From Blastochloris tepida (GTDB lineage Bacteria > Pseudomonadota > Alphaproteobacteria > Rhizobiales > Xanthobacteraceae), in the NCBI RefSeq assembly GCF_003966715.1, contig NZ_AP018907.1, positions 1,848,001 to 1,912,000 of the forward strand: a DNA stretch of 64,000 nucleotides, read 5' to 3'. This document shows, piece by piece, positions 46,118-56,553 of the stretch (its first letter is position 1; the number at the start of each line of letters is the position of its first letter). A program made the position numbers and the translations under genes. Below the pieces are notes generated by a model. It was not told where the DNA came from and did no database searches. It was given only the letters and a program-made list of their open reading frames with translations.

Positions 46118-47305
46118 TCAGGCCGCCTCTTCAAGATCGGCGTCTTGCAGATCGGCCTCTTCCAGATCAGCGTCTTGCAGATCAGCGGTGAAGGCCCGCG
46201 CCTCCTCGCGCGCGGCTTCCGCGGCGTACCGGCGCAGCAATGCGAAATAGCTGTCGAGCTGGCGCGGATCGTTGCCGCGATAGTGCGTCAGCACCCGCTC
46301 CACCATGCGCCGGTGCAACTGTGCCGCCGCCAGCGGATCGTGGGCGGTGCCCACCTCATGCAGCGCCGCCAGCACCGCGCGGAACAGCGGCTCGGCCGAG
46401 GCCGGCAGGCCGGCCTTGAGATAGAGCGGCGTGAAGGTGGCGAAGCTGCGGTCGTCGAGAATCGCGGCCACCCGCGACAGGCGGAAGCCGGACAGCTCGG
46501 CCAGCGCCGCCTCGAACAGCGCCCGGTTGCCGCCGAGCAGCGCGCGCAGCAGCAGGCCGGCGGTGAGCTGCTCGGTGGCGCGCAGATGGCGGACCAGCTC
46601 CAGCGCCTCGTCGCCCTCGGCGCTGCGGGCGATCGTCACCGTGGTGCGCTCGCAGGCCTCGCGCGCGACGCGGGCCGCCGCCGCCGGCTCGAGCCAGGCG
46701 CGCTCCGACACGAACACCGCCAGTGCGCCCGCCGTCTTGGCCACCAGCGACTGGCGCAGCCTCGGCGTCAGATCGGGCCGCGCCAGCAGGATTTCGCGGA
46801 TCGTGCCGACATGGCCGTGCCGGGCGATGAGCCGTTCGAGCGCGGCTTCGCCGATGTCGGCGCCCTCGTTCTCGATCAGCACGCGGCAGACCTCGGCGTC
46901 GGCGACCTCGATGATGACGGCGGAGACCGATTCGGGCACCCAGGGGCGGGCCGCCACCGCGGCCCTGAGCCCAGGCCGGCCGGCGCGGACGATCTCGATC
47001 AGCTCGATCTCCAGCAGCACCGGCGAGCGCTCGGCGACGATGGCGGCGATGTCGGCGGCATCGTGCGCCAGCGCCAGGATGATATCGTGCGGCGCATCGG
47101 CGCTGCGGCCCAGCGCCTCGGCGAGCGCGCGCCGCACCACCGGAGCGCGGTCGTCGAGCATCAGGGTCAGCGCCGCCTGGGCGGCCTTGCGGTCGTGCTC
47201 GGAGAAATCGGAATAGAGATAGGCGCGGGCCAGCGCCCCGGTGGCCTCGGCCCGGTCTCCCGGCGCTGCGGTGCGGACCCATTGCAGGAATCGGCGAACG
47301 ATCAT
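46118..47305 (-). CDS. DUF2336 protein with C-terminal pentapeptide repeats
   Basis: A 395-residue protein of HEAT-like helical repeats (e.g. DDRAPVVRRALAEALGRS near 52, repeated RPDLTPRLRQSLV) matching the alphaproteobacterial DUF2336 family of unknown role. The last ~22 residues are A-D-L-(Q/E)-(D/E) units, an uninterrupted pentapeptide-repeat tail encoded by tandem 15-base repeats. The tail is unusual for the family as I know it. The function is unknown; a scaffold or regulator role is guesswork. Confidence 0.82.
   Translation of the reverse strand: MIVRRFLQWVRTAAPGDRAEATGALARAYLYSDFSEHDRKAAQAALTLMLDDRAPVVRRALAEALGRSADAPHDIILALAHDAADIAAIVAERSPVLLEIELIEIVRAGRPGLRAAVAARPWVPESVSAVIIEVADAEVCRVLIENEGADIGEAALERLIARHGHVGTIREILLARPDLTPRLRQSLVAKTAGALAVFVSERAWLEPAAAARVAREACERTTVTIARSAEGDEALELVRHLRATEQLTAGLLLRALLGGNRALFEAALAELSGFRLSRVAAILDDRSFATFTPLYLKAGLPASAEPLFRAVLAALHEVGTAHDPLAAAQLHRRMVERVLTHYRGNDPRQLDSYFALLRRYAAEAAREEARAFTADLQDADLEEADLQDADLEEAA
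46125..46184 (-). repeat. Tandem 15-base repeats encoding pentapeptides
   Basis: Four 15-base units (46125, 46140, 46155, 46170) alternate between GCCTCTTC(A/C)AGATC(G/A) and GCGTCTTGCAGATC(G/A), so the true period is 30 bases twice. They encode the A-D-L-x-x tail of the DUF2336 protein and end about four codons before its stop. Units keep frame, so copy-number change would lengthen or shorten the tail only. Confidence 0.88.
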
Positions 47306-47396
47306 CCCGAAACACCAATCGAGGTGGCGACCGCATCCACGCTAGGGGTGCGGGCTTAACAAAGCGTTCACCGTGAATTTTAAGAGTTTGGAGGGA

Positions 47397-48371
47397 CTAT
47401 TCCCGCGTGTCGACGCCCGAGGCGCGGGCGAAGGTGCCGAGATCGAGCGGCCGGCCGGCATCGCCCGAGGTCTTGCCCGCACCCGCCGCATAGGCCGCGC
47501 GCGCCGTCTGCGGCACCCACAGCTCGCGCACATCGGTGGTGGCCGCGCCGGTGCGTTCGGTCTGGAACAGGCCATGGAAGGCGAAGGGCAGCGGCGGCTC
47601 CGCCGGCTCGGGCGCAAGGCCGAGCGCGGTCGGTCCCGGCGATGGGGCCACGGGCGCCGTGGCGGCAGTCGTCGCCGTCACGCTGGCTGTCGCGCTGGTC
47701 GTGGTCTCGGTGCCGTGCTGTTTGATCAGCACGGCATAGACCTCCGCCGCCGAGCGGGCGCGGCCGGACTTGTCGTAGAAGATCGGCCGGTTGGCGGCGG
47801 CGGCTTCCGGAAACACCGTGTCGGCCCGGGCCTCCGGCTGCGCCGCGGCGAGGTCGAGAAACTTGCGCGCCCCGGCCGAGCCGAAGAAATGGGCGATATA
47901 GAGCTCGCCATCGGTCGGCTGGCGGCCGAGCATGGCGCGTAGATCGGCGGCGTTGCGGTTGGTGAAGGCGCCGGCCATCACCGCATTGGCGGTCGGGTCC
48001 TCCCGCAGCGCCATCACCTGCCGCTTCAGCGCCGGATCGGCGATGTCGAGATTGCCGGAGGGCGTGCGCACGATTGCGGCAGCGTATTCGCCATAGCCAT
48101 AGCGGGCGCCGTCGGCCTTCAGCGTCTCCAGCCAGGTGCCGTCGAGAAACTGGAACAGGCCGGTGGCGGTGGAGGTCTTCGATTTCAGCGCCGGGTCGAG
48201 ATCGGATTCGCGCCGCGCCGTCTTGAGCAGATAGTCGAAGCTGGTGCCGGTGGTCTCGCTGGCGGTGCGTAGCGCCCCCATCACCCCGGGCGCGCCGCCG
48301 GGCGGGGCCGGCTGGGGCACGGGCGGCGTTGGGCTGGGAGCCGGCGCCTTCGGCGTGGTGAAGAGAAACAT
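47397..48371 (-). CDS. Lytic transglycosylase-like protein
   Basis: A 324-residue protein. A proline-rich start (residues 7-28) leads to an SLT-like region (about 35-150) with a candidate catalytic glutamate at 55 (TARRESDLDP) followed by STATGLFQFLDGTWL. Such domains cut peptidoglycan glycan strands. A Thr/Ala-rich low-complexity stretch lies near 235. No signal peptide is obvious, so export may be flagellar or non-classical. The GTG three codons upstream is an alternative start. Confidence 0.78.
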   Translation of the reverse strand: MFLFTTPKAPAPSPTPPVPQPAPPGGAPGVMGALRTASETTGTSFDYLLKTARRESDLDPALKSKTSTATGLFQFLDGTWLETLKADGARYGYGEYAAAIVRTPSGNLDIADPALKRQVMALREDPTANAVMAGAFTNRNAADLRAMLGRQPTDGELYIAHFFGSAGARKFLDLAAAQPEARADTVFPEAAAANRPIFYDKSGRARSAAEVYAVLIKQHGTETTTSATASVTATTAATAPVAPSPGPTALGLAPEPAEPPLPFAFHGLFQTERTGAATTDVRELWVPQTARAAYAAGAGKTSGDAGRPLDLGTFARASGVDTRE

Positions 48372-48693
48372 GGCGTCCACCGATGCGTCTCCCCAAATTC
48401 GTCGCCGGAGGGTCGAGGCCGGTGCGCCCGGCCCGACACGATGCGCCAGACGGTGCGGCGATTATGGTAAACGCATGGTTAATGCCAATGGCGGCGACAG
48501 CCGGCCGTCGGCTCCGCTCGCGGACTTTCGTGAAATCTTTGATTTCGGATAAGAAAATCTGCGATGGTCAACGGCCCCGCGCGTCAGCGTTCGGGGCCGA
48601 TGGACCAACAGCGCCCTGCCCGTACCCCGGACAGAGGCGCGGGAAGAGAGACGCCGGAGCGAGCAATCCGGGCGCGAATTCAGGGAGGAGACG
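48372..48693. other. 322-base divergent gap, no gene seen
   Basis: This holds the promoters of the transglycosylase-like gene (minus) and the MaoC gene (plus). AT-richer bits at 48470-48495 and 48525-48570 may include promoter elements, but I cannot assign hexamers. No repeat family copy is visible. Confidence 0.45.
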
Positions 48694-49167
48694 ATGGACG
48701 GACGGCACTGGCGCGGCGGCATGTGGCTGGAGGATTTCGAGGTCGGCACCACCATCCGCCACCGCCTCACCCGCACGCTGACCGAGATGGACAACGTGCT
48801 GTTCTCCAACATGACGCTGAACCCGCAGCCGCTGCACATCGACCGGCACTTCTGCGAGCGCGAGACCGAATGGGGCCAGCCGCTGGTCAATTCGCTGTTC
48901 ACGCTGGGGCTGATGATCGGCATCTCGGTGAACGACCTCACCAACGGTACGACCATCGCCAATCTCGGCATGACCGACGTGCGCTTCCCCGCGCCGCTGT
49001 TCCACGGCGACACGCTGCGGGCCGAGACCACGGTGCTGGCGGTGCGCGAATCGAAGTCGCGGCCGGATGCCGGCATCGTCGAGTTCCACCACCGCGCCTA
49101 TAATCAGGACGACATTCTGGTGGCCGAGTGCCGGCGGCAGGCCTTCATGAAGAAGCGGCCGGCGTGA
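48694..49167 (+). CDS. MaoC-family dehydratase
   Basis: A 157-residue hot-dog-fold hydratase. The motif [18 protein letters not shown] carries the Asn/His catalytic pair region of MaoC enzymes, followed by [16 protein letters not shown]. Its gene has GGGAGGAG upstream of the ATG and is followed after 18 bases by a CoA-ester lyase gene. That pairing suggests hydration of an unsaturated dicarboxylyl-CoA (such as itaconyl- or mesaconyl-type) then cleavage. No CoA-transferase gene is next to them, so the exact substrate is open. Confidence 0.88.
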   Translation: MDGRHWRGGMWLEDFEVGTTIRHRLTRTLTEMDNVLFSNMTLNPQPLHIDRHFCERETEWGQPLVNSLFTLGLMIGISVNDLTNGTTIANLGMTDVRFPAPLFHGDTLRAETTVLAVRESKSRPDAGIVEFHHRAYNQDDILVAECRRQAFMKKRPA

Positions 49168-49185
49168 AGATGCGGGGAGCTTGAC

Positions 49186-50061
49186 ATGCGCTCGCTGCTG
49201 TTCGTTCCGGGCGACAGCCCGCGCAAGCTGGCCAAGGCGCTGGAGACCGGCGCCGACGCGCTGATCATCGACCTCGAGGACTCGGTGGCGCCCGACGCCA
49301 AGGCTGCGGCGCGGGCGGCGACCGCCGGCTTCCTGCGCGAGGCGGTGCCGCTCGCCACCCGCCCCCGTCTCTATGTGCGGGCGAACGCGCTGGGCTCCGG
49401 CCTGATCGACGACGACCTCGACGCGGTGATGGCGGCGCGCCCGGACGGCGTCATGCTGCCCAAGGCCGAGCACGGCCGCGACGTCGTCCATCTCGGCGCC
49501 AAGCTCGCCGCGCGCGAGGCGCTGGCCGACATCCCGGCCGGCGCCACCCGGATTCTCGCCATCGCCACCGAGACGGCGGCCGCCCTGTTCGGGCTCGGCA
49601 CCTATGCCGGCGCCTCCGACCGGCTGGCCGGCCTCGCCTGGGGCGGCGAGGATCTCTCCGCCGACCTCGGCGCCGAGACCAATCATGACGAGGCCGGGCG
49701 CTGGACCTCGCCCTATCTTCTCGCCCGCAACCTCTGCCTCGCCGGGGCGGCGGCGGCGCGGGTGCTGGCGATCGACACGGTGTTCGTGGACGTGCGCGAC
49801 GAGGCCGGATTGCGGGCGGAGGCGGAGGCCGCGCGGCGCGACGGCTTCGCCGGCAAGATGGCCATTCACCCCAGTCAGGTCAGCGTTATCAATGACGTAT
49901 TCACGCCCTCTGAGACGGCGGTTGAAGAGGCGCGCCGGGTGATCGCCGCCTTCGCCGCGGCTGGCGACGCCGGGGTGACCACGCTCGACGGCAAGATGCT
50001 CGACCGGCCGCACCTGCTGCGGGCGAAACGGGTGTTGGAAAGGGCGGGGCTTGGGGGCTGA
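49186..50061 (+). CDS. HpcH/HpaI-type CoA ester lyase (CitE-like)
   Basis: A 291-residue TIM-barrel lyase. Signatures are RSLLFVPGDSPRKL (start), LIIDLEDSVAP, MLPKAEHGRDV, IATETAAALFGL, GGEDLSADLGAE and KMAIHPSQV. Members split malyl-, citramalyl- or citryl-CoA into an acyl-CoA and a 2-oxo acid or oxaloacetate. Pairing with the MaoC dehydratase suggests (methyl)malyl-CoA or citramalyl-CoA. The substrate is inferred from context only. Confidence 0.9.
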   Translation: MRSLLFVPGDSPRKLAKALETGADALIIDLEDSVAPDAKAAARAATAGFLREAVPLATRPRLYVRANALGSGLIDDDLDAVMAARPDGVMLPKAEHGRDVVHLGAKLAAREALADIPAGATRILAIATETAAALFGLGTYAGASDRLAGLAWGGEDLSADLGAETNHDEAGRWTSPYLLARNLCLAGAAAARVLAIDTVFVDVRDEAGLRAEAEAARRDGFAGKMAIHPSQVSVINDVFTPSETAVEEARRVIAAFAAAGDAGVTTLDGKMLDRPHLLRAKRVLERAGLGG

Positions 50062-50094
50062 TCCGGTCCTCGGCTGAAAAAGCCGGACCTCGTA

Positions 50095-50379
50095 TCAAAC
50101 CAATCCCACATGCAGCCCGCGGCCGAGCACGTGGGCGGCGCGGACCAGGGTGTCCAACGTGGCGCTGCCATTCTCCGGGTCGAGCAGCCGGTCGACCTGC
50201 GCCCGGCTGGTCTGCATCAGTTCGGCCATCCGGGTCTTGGTGATGTGCTGCTTCTTCATTTCCTCAGAGATCTGAAGCGCAAGGATCGCCTTGATCGCGG
50301 CGGTGGTCACCTCCTCGCGCAGGTCGGTCTCGTCGAGCCAGCTTTCGAAGCTCGATCCGATATGCGGATTGCCGGTCAT
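50095..50379 (-). CDS. HigA-type antitoxin (helix-turn-helix)
   Basis: A 94-residue protein with a Cro/Xre-like helix-turn-helix (ISEEMKKQHITKTRMAELM.TSRAQVDRLLD, about 38-68). It should neutralise the toxin made upstream and repress the pair. Its ATG overlaps the toxin stop (ATGA). The toxin-first order fits HigBA. The N-terminal 25 residues (SFESWLDETDLREEV) are shared by this antitoxin type. Confidence 0.83.
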   Translation of the reverse strand: MTGNPHIGSSFESWLDETDLREEVTTAAIKAILALQISEEMKKQHITKTRMAELMQTSRAQVDRLLDPENGSATLDTLVRAAHVLGRGLHVGLV

Positions 50380-50726
50380 TGGGTGACCTCCTTCAGACGT
50401 TGGCGGGCCAGGGCAAGATCGGCGGCCGGTGCCTGCCGCGTCGATTTAAAGAACGCATGCAACGCGATCAGCCGGCCGTCGTGAAACCCGAACAACACCC
50501 GTGCCTCCCGCCGGCTCGGCAAGGATGACCGGACCTCCCACAGACCGTCGGCGAGCGGCCGACATACCGGTAATCCGATCGGCCAGCCAAACTGCACCTT
50601 GGCAAGATCACGGCCGATAATCCGCTGATCCTCGCGCGGCAGCTCCGTAAGCCAGTCTCTCACCGGCTCACGACCTGCAGCCGTTCGCCAGAACATCAGT
50701 GGCAAAGGTTTCGGAAGTTCGGGCAT
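50376..50726 (-). CDS. RelE/HigB-family toxin
   Basis: A 116-residue protein of the phage-Gp49-like/HigB toxin group. It shows PVRDWLTELPREDQRIIGRDLAKVQFGWPIG, LWEVRSSLPSRREARVLFGFHDGRLIALHAFFKSTRQAP and a closing Ala/Arg helix. RelE-type toxins cut mRNA on the ribosome. The gene precedes the antitoxin with four-base overlap. Base composition is slightly lower in GC than neighbours, consistent with a mobile addiction module, but no boundary repeats were seen. Confidence 0.85.
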   Translation of the reverse strand: MPELPKPLPLMFWRTAAGREPVRDWLTELPREDQRIIGRDLAKVQFGWPIGLPVCRPLADGLWEVRSSLPSRREARVLFGFHDGRLIALHAFFKSTRQAPAADLALARQRLKEVTQ

Positions 50727-50809
50727 TACGTCAACAACGATGTACCAAAATTGATACTAGTCCGCAAGCTGGCGCACGGCACGCCCAAGCCGTCCATCCC
50801 CCCACCCGT

Positions 50810-52141
<1,332 letters not shown>

Positions 52142-52155
52142 GGCGCGCTCCCCGC

Positions 52156-53589
52156 TCAGCCGGGAAGCACCATCTGGATGGCGCGGCCTTCGCGCTGCAC
52201 CACCAGCCGCCACAGCCGGGCGCCGGCGCGGAAGATGCGCTCCAGCTCCTGCGGCGTGGCGATATCGCGCCCATTGACCTGCAGCACGGCGTCACCGGGC
52301 TGGAAGCCGAGATTGTCGGCCGGCGAGCCGGGCTCCACCTTCACCACCACCACCACGCCTTCGCCGGTGAAGGGCAGACGCAGCTCGTCGGCCAGGGCGG
52401 CGTCGAGCGTGGCCACCGTGGCGCCGGCAAAGGGCGAGCGCGACTTGATGACCACGGCGTCGCGCGAGCTGCCCTCCGGCGGCGCCTCCAGGCCGATGGG
52501 CAGCGGCATCTCGTTCGCGCCGCGGCGCACGGTCAGCACCGCCTTGCCGCCGACCGGACGGGTGGCCAGCCGGAAGCCGAGCCCGTCGGGATCGTCCACC
52601 GCCTGACCGTCGATGGCGACGACCACGTCGCCGCGCTTCAGCCCGGCCTTGGCGGCCGGGGTGCCGTTCGGCACGTCCGCCACCAGCGCGCCGGTCGGCC
52701 GCGGCAGGCCGAGGCTCTCGGCAATATCCGCCGTCACCGTCTGCAGCCGGGCGCCGAGCCACGGCCGCTTCACCTGCTTGCCGCCGCTCCTGGCCGACTC
52801 CACCACCACCCGGACCATGTTGGACGGAATGGCGAAGCCGATGCCGTGGCTGCCGCCCGAGCGGGTGAAGATCGCCGTGTTGATGCCGACCAGCCGGCCC
52901 GACATGTCGACCAGCGCGCCGCCCGAATTGCCGGGATTGATGGCGGCGTCGGTCTGGATAAAGGACTGGAAGTCGCTGATGCCGACCTGGCTGCGGGCCA
53001 GCGCCGAGACGATGCCTTGCGTTACCGTCTGGCCGACGCCGAACGGATTGCCGATCGCCAGCACGAGGTCGCCGACCTGCAGCGCATCCGAATCCGCCAG
53101 ATCGATCGCCGCGAACGGCGCCCCCTCATTGATCCGCAGCACCGCAAGGTCGGTGCGCGGATCGCGCAGCACGATCTCGGCCGCCAGCTCGCGCTTGTCT
53201 GCCAGCACCACCCGCACCTCGTCCGCCCCCTCGACGACGTGGTGGTTGGTGACCACCAGCCCACGCGGATCGACGATCACGCCCGAGCCGAGCGAGCGCT
53301 GCACCCGCTCGCGCGGCACGCCGAAGCCACGGTCGCCGAAAAACCGGCGGAAGAAGGGATCGTCGATGAAGGGATGGCCGCCCTGAGGCTTGGTCTTGAG
53401 CGCGAACACATTGACCACCGCCGGCGCGGTCTTCGCCGTCACCGGCGCGAACGACAGCATCACCTGCTGGCGCGAGTCCGGCGCGACACGCTGCGGCATC
53501 TGCGCCTGGGCGGTGCCGGCCAGAACGAAGAGGGTGACAACGGCCGCGAGGCAGGCGGCGAGAGGACGGACTGAACGTTGGCACGGCAT
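52156..53589 (-). CDS. DegP/DegQ-type periplasmic serine protease
   Basis: A 477-residue HtrA protease. A signal peptide (about 1-29) precedes the trypsin-like domain with the intact triad His117 (TNHHVVEG), Asp147 (PRTDLAVL) and Ser222 (GNSGGALV). PDZ1 (about 285-375) and PDZ2 (about 395-470) follow. It degrades or refolds damaged periplasmic proteins. DegP-like features are the long LA-type loop (PFFRRFFGDRGFG). The start is the ATG before PCQRSVRPLAACL. Upstream is a repeat-bearing gap. Confidence 0.93.
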   Translation of the reverse strand: MPCQRSVRPLAACLAAVVTLFVLAGTAQAQMPQRVAPDSRQQVMLSFAPVTAKTAPAVVNVFALKTKPQGGHPFIDDPFFRRFFGDRGFGVPRERVQRSLGSGVIVDPRGLVVTNHHVVEGADEVRVVLADKRELAAEIVLRDPRTDLAVLRINEGAPFAAIDLADSDALQVGDLVLAIGNPFGVGQTVTQGIVSALARSQVGISDFQSFIQTDAAINPGNSGGALVDMSGRLVGINTAIFTRSGGSHGIGFAIPSNMVRVVVESARSGGKQVKRPWLGARLQTVTADIAESLGLPRPTGALVADVPNGTPAAKAGLKRGDVVVAIDGQAVDDPDGLGFRLATRPVGGKAVLTVRRGANEMPLPIGLEAPPEGSSRDAVVIKSRSPFAGATVATLDAALADELRLPFTGEGVVVVVKVEPGSPADNLGFQPGDAVLQVNGRDIATPQELERIFRAGARLWRLVVQREGRAIQMVLPG

Positions 53590-54173
53590 GGTGTCAGCCT
53601 GGATTCGGAATGCCGCGCCGCCGGCATGGGGCCGCGGCGCCAGAAAGCCCGAGAGCAGCAATGCCCGAGAGCACGTTTCGCAGATGCGGATGCCGGCGTG
53701 GCGGACAGCGCGACAGACCCTACGAAAACCGGTCGATCCCTTCGGATACCGGAAACGGTCTCGCCGAAAAATCCTTGATCGGATGAGGATTTTTCGTCGA
53801 ACGGCATACGGCTCGAAGGCCCTTCGGGCCGGAAACCGTATCAGGATCGTGCGGTGCCCGGCCGGCTCCGTCGGATCGGCGGACACCCAATCAGGCTGCC
53901 GTGTCGCATTCCCTGCCAGGACGCCGACTCCCGCCCTCTGCGCAGACAAGTCCGGCAACGATATATGGCATCCGATGTCCGAAAAAAGGCCGCGCCCGCA
54001 AGGCGCCGCCGGTCGCGGCGCCGGCCGCCGAGCGGATGGCCGTGCCGGACATGCTGTGCTGCGGCGCGCGCACCTCCGGCCCGACGCTCCGGACCAGTCC
54101 GGCGTGCTGCGTCGGGACGATCCCCGGCCACCCGCCGCCGCGAGGGATGCAGCGGATGCCGCCGGGTGGTGTC
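53590..54173. other. 584-base intergenic gap with a family C repeat
   Basis: No gene with a ribosome-binding site was found. The family C copy occupies 53734-53800; GGCCTTCGAGCC..GGGCCGGAAACC follows. The minus-strand promoter of the protease should be near 53590-53730. The stretch 53940-54170 is plain GC-rich sequence in which I see nothing. Confidence 0.5.
53734..53800. repeat. Family C intergenic repeat, copy 3
   Basis: GATCCCTTCGGATACCGGAA leads through ACGGTCTCGC to a perfect hairpin CGAAAAATCC-N12-GGATTTTTCG. This is the cleanest copy of the unit also seen at 11916 and, reversed, at 22327. Confidence 0.75.
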
Positions 54174-54371
54174 TTATTCCGCCAGCAGGATATTCGCGGC
54201 GACGAAGGTGAAGAACAGCATGCCGATCACGGAAATCGTCGCCAGGATGAGGTACAGCTTCGCGGCGGCCCACTGGCCGTCTTCGTCATAGATTTTGCGG
54301 AGCGTGCCTGGGATCACCGCAAGCGGTGTGATCAGACCAAGAACGACGCCCAAGACCAGCCAATTCACCAT
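54174..54371 (-). CDS. Small two-span membrane protein, hypothetical
   Basis: A 65-residue protein with two membrane helices (about 3-22, NWLVLGVVLGLITPLAVI, and 41-63, LILATISVIGMLFFTFVAANIL) joined by a polar loop. GAGGGGAG precedes the ATG at good distance. No family recognised. It lies alone between the protease region and the end of the ribosomal operon. Confidence 0.65.
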   Translation of the reverse strand: MVNWLVLGVVLGLITPLAVIPGTLRKIYDEDGQWAAAKLYLILATISVIGMLFFTFVAANILLAE

Positions 54372-54545
54372 GATACGACTCCCCTCGTGAGGTCAGCACG
54401 GCCCCCGTGATCCGGCCCCGGCATCCGCACACGCGGATGCTCGGCCGCCGGCGGCGCGGGCGAGGCCAGGAACCACGGTCCCGGCCGGCGGGCAAGGATT
54501 ATTGCTGCCGATGCGGGATCCGCACGAACGTCGCCGGCCGGATGC

Positions 54546-54570
54546 AAAAGAGGCGGCCGAAGCCGCCTCA
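54546..54570 (-). terminator. Terminator of the ribosomal/rpoA operon
   Basis: Reading the minus strand, a GAGGCGGC-TTCG-GCCGCCTC stem-loop is followed by TTTTGC, 27 bases past the rplQ stop. Confidence 0.9.
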
Positions 54571-54596
54571 ATCCGATCGTAATTTCGTCAGCGCGC

Positions 54597-55007
54597 TCAC
54601 GCCGCCGCCGCGGTCTCGGCCGGACCGGAGTCCTTGCCCTTGGCGGTCACGTCGCGGTCGACCAGCTCGATCACCGCCACCGGGGCGCAGTCGCCGAAGC
54701 GGTAGCCTGCCTTGACGATGCGGCAGTAGCCGCCATTGCGGCCGGCATAGCGCGGGCCGATGACGTCGAACAGCTTCTTGACCATCGCGACGTCGCGCAC
54801 CTGGGCGATCGCCTGACGGCGGGCGTGAAGGTCGCCGCGCTTGCCAAGCGTGATCAGCTTCTCGACCACCGGCCGAAGGTCCTTGGCCTTGGGCAGGGTG
54901 GTGAGGATCTGCTCGTGCTTGATCAGCGCCGCGGCCATGTTGGCAAACATCGCCTTGCGGTGCTCACTGCTCCGGTTGAAGCGCCGTCCGGCCTTGCCGT
55001 GGTTCAT
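54597..55007 (-). CDS. rplQ: 50S ribosomal protein L17
   Basis: A 136-residue subunit protein at the peptide-exit side of the large subunit. The signature [28 protein letters not shown] opens it, with [25 protein letters not shown] next. The C-terminus carries a short acidic/alanine tail (GPAETAAAA). Last gene of the operon, directly after rpoA. Confidence 0.96.
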   Translation of the reverse strand: MNHGKAGRRFNRSSEHRKAMFANMAAALIKHEQILTTLPKAKDLRPVVEKLITLGKRGDLHARRQAIAQVRDVAMVKKLFDVIGPRYAGRNGGYCRIVKAGYRFGDCAPVAVIELVDRDVTAKGKDSGPAETAAAA

Positions 55008-55064
55008 GTTGCTCTCGACCGGAGGTCCGGCCGCCCCTTCTTCCCGGTAAACCGGGGCTGATGT

Positions 55065-56081
55065 TCAATAGTGGTCTTCGAAACGCTTGGCGAGGTCTTC
55101 GATGTTCTCGGGCGGCCAGCCGGGCACTTCCATGCCCAGGTGCAGGCCCATCGCCGCCAGCACTTCCTTGATCTCGTTCAGCGACTTGCGCCCGAAGTTC
55201 GGCGTGCGGAGCATCTCCGCCTCGGTCTTCTGGATCAGGTCGCCGATATAGACGATGTTGTCGTTCTTCAGGCAGTTGGCCGAGCGCACCGACAATTCGA
55301 GCTCGTCGACCTTCTTGAGCAGCGCCGGGTTGAACGGCAGCTCCTGGATGGCCGGCGTCTCGACCGCGCGCTTGGGCTCCTCGAAGTTGACGAAGATGTC
55401 GAGCTGGTCCTGCAGGATGCGCGCGGCATAGGCCAGCGCGTCATCCGGCGACAGGGCGCCGTTGGTCTCGACCGTCATGGTCAGCTTGTCATAGTCGAGG
55501 ATCTGGCCCTCGCGGGTGTTCTCGACCCGATAGGACACCTTCTTGACCGGCGAATAGAGGCTGTCGACCGGGATCAGGCCGATCGGCGCGTCCTCGGGCC
55601 GGTTGCGGTCGGCCGCGACGTAGCCCTTGCCGGTGGCCACCGTGAACTCCATCCGGATCTCGGCGCCCTCGTCGAGGGTGCACAGCACGAGGTCCGGATT
55701 GAGGATGGTGATGTCGCCCACCGTCTGGATGTCGCCCGCCGTCACCACGCCGGGGCCGGACTTGCGCACGACCATGCGCTTGGGTCCGTCGCCCTGCATC
55801 TTGATGGCGACATCCTTGATGTTGAGCACGATGTCGGTGACATCCTCGCGCACGCCCGGAATCGAGGAGAACTCGTGCAGGACGCCGTCGATGTGGACGC
55901 TGGTCACCGCCGCGCCCTGCAGCGAGGACAGCAGGATCCGGCGCAGCGCGTTGCCGAGGGTGGTGCCGAAGCCACGTTCCAGCGGCTCGGCGATCACCGT
56001 CGCAATGCGCCGAGCATCCGGTCCGGGCTGCACCTGCAGCTTTTCGGGCTTGATGAGCTCTTGCCAGTTCTTGTGGATCAC
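55065..56081 (-). CDS. rpoA: RNA polymerase alpha subunit
   Basis: A 338-residue subunit. The N-terminal assembly domain (1-235) has [23 protein letters not shown] and [14 protein letters not shown]. The C-terminal domain (about 255-325) has [15 protein letters not shown] and [18 protein letters not shown], which bind UP-element DNA and activators. Position between rpsK and rplQ is standard (no rpsD here, as in other alphaproteobacteria). Confidence 0.97.
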   Translation of the reverse strand: MIHKNWQELIKPEKLQVQPGPDARRIATVIAEPLERGFGTTLGNALRRILLSSLQGAAVTSVHIDGVLHEFSSIPGVREDVTDIVLNIKDVAIKMQGDGPKRMVVRKSGPGVVTAGDIQTVGDITILNPDLVLCTLDEGAEIRMEFTVATGKGYVAADRNRPEDAPIGLIPVDSLYSPVKKVSYRVENTREGQILDYDKLTMTVETNGALSPDDALAYAARILQDQLDIFVNFEEPKRAVETPAIQELPFNPALLKKVDELELSVRSANCLKNDNIVYIGDLIQKTEAEMLRTPNFGRKSLNEIKEVLAAMGLHLGMEVPGWPPENIEDLAKRFEDHY

Positions 56082-56160
56082 GGGGTCTCACCCTTCAGTG
56101 GGCGGCGGACCGATCTTTGGCCCGCGGGCATACGGGGGGCACGCCACGGCGTGCACGGGA

Positions 56161-56553
56161 TCAGACGCGGCGGCGCTTGCGCGGCCGGCAACCATTGTGC
56201 GGGATCGGCGTCACGTCGCGGATCGACGTCACGGTGAAGCCCGCCGCCTGCAGGGCGCGCAGCGCCGATTCGCGGCCCGAACCCGGCCCCGCCACCTCGA
56301 CTTCCAGCGTGCGCATGCCGTGCTCGGCCGCCTTGCGGGCACAATCCTCGGCCGCGACCTGGGCGGCGTACGGGGTCGACTTGCGCGAGCCCTTGAATCC
56401 CATCTGGCCGGCCGACGACCAGGCAATCGTGTTGCCCTGCGCATCGGTGATGGTGATCATCGTGTTGTTGAACGAGGCGTTCACGTGCGCGACGCCGGAG
56501 GCGATGTTCTTGCGTTCGCGACGGCGGACGCGGCCGGTGGCTTCCTTGGCCAT
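56161..56553 (-). CDS. rpsK: 30S ribosomal protein S11
   Basis: A 130-residue platform protein. It reads [47 protein letters not shown] and [12 protein letters not shown], ending THN-type [13 protein letters not shown]. About 80 bases upstream of rpoA, and unusually about 306 bases after rpsM, with a repeat-rich gap between. Confidence 0.97.
   Translation of the reverse strand: MAKEATGRVRRRERKNIASGVAHVNASFNNTMITITDAQGNTIAWSSAGQMGFKGSRKSTPYAAQVAAEDCARKAAEHGMRTLEVEVAGPGSGRESALRALQAAGFTVTSIRDVTPIPHNGCRPRKRRRV

Noticed and set aside
46125..46184. CRISPR-like array
   Set aside because: The repeats are in-frame 15-base coding units without spacers, inside a gene.
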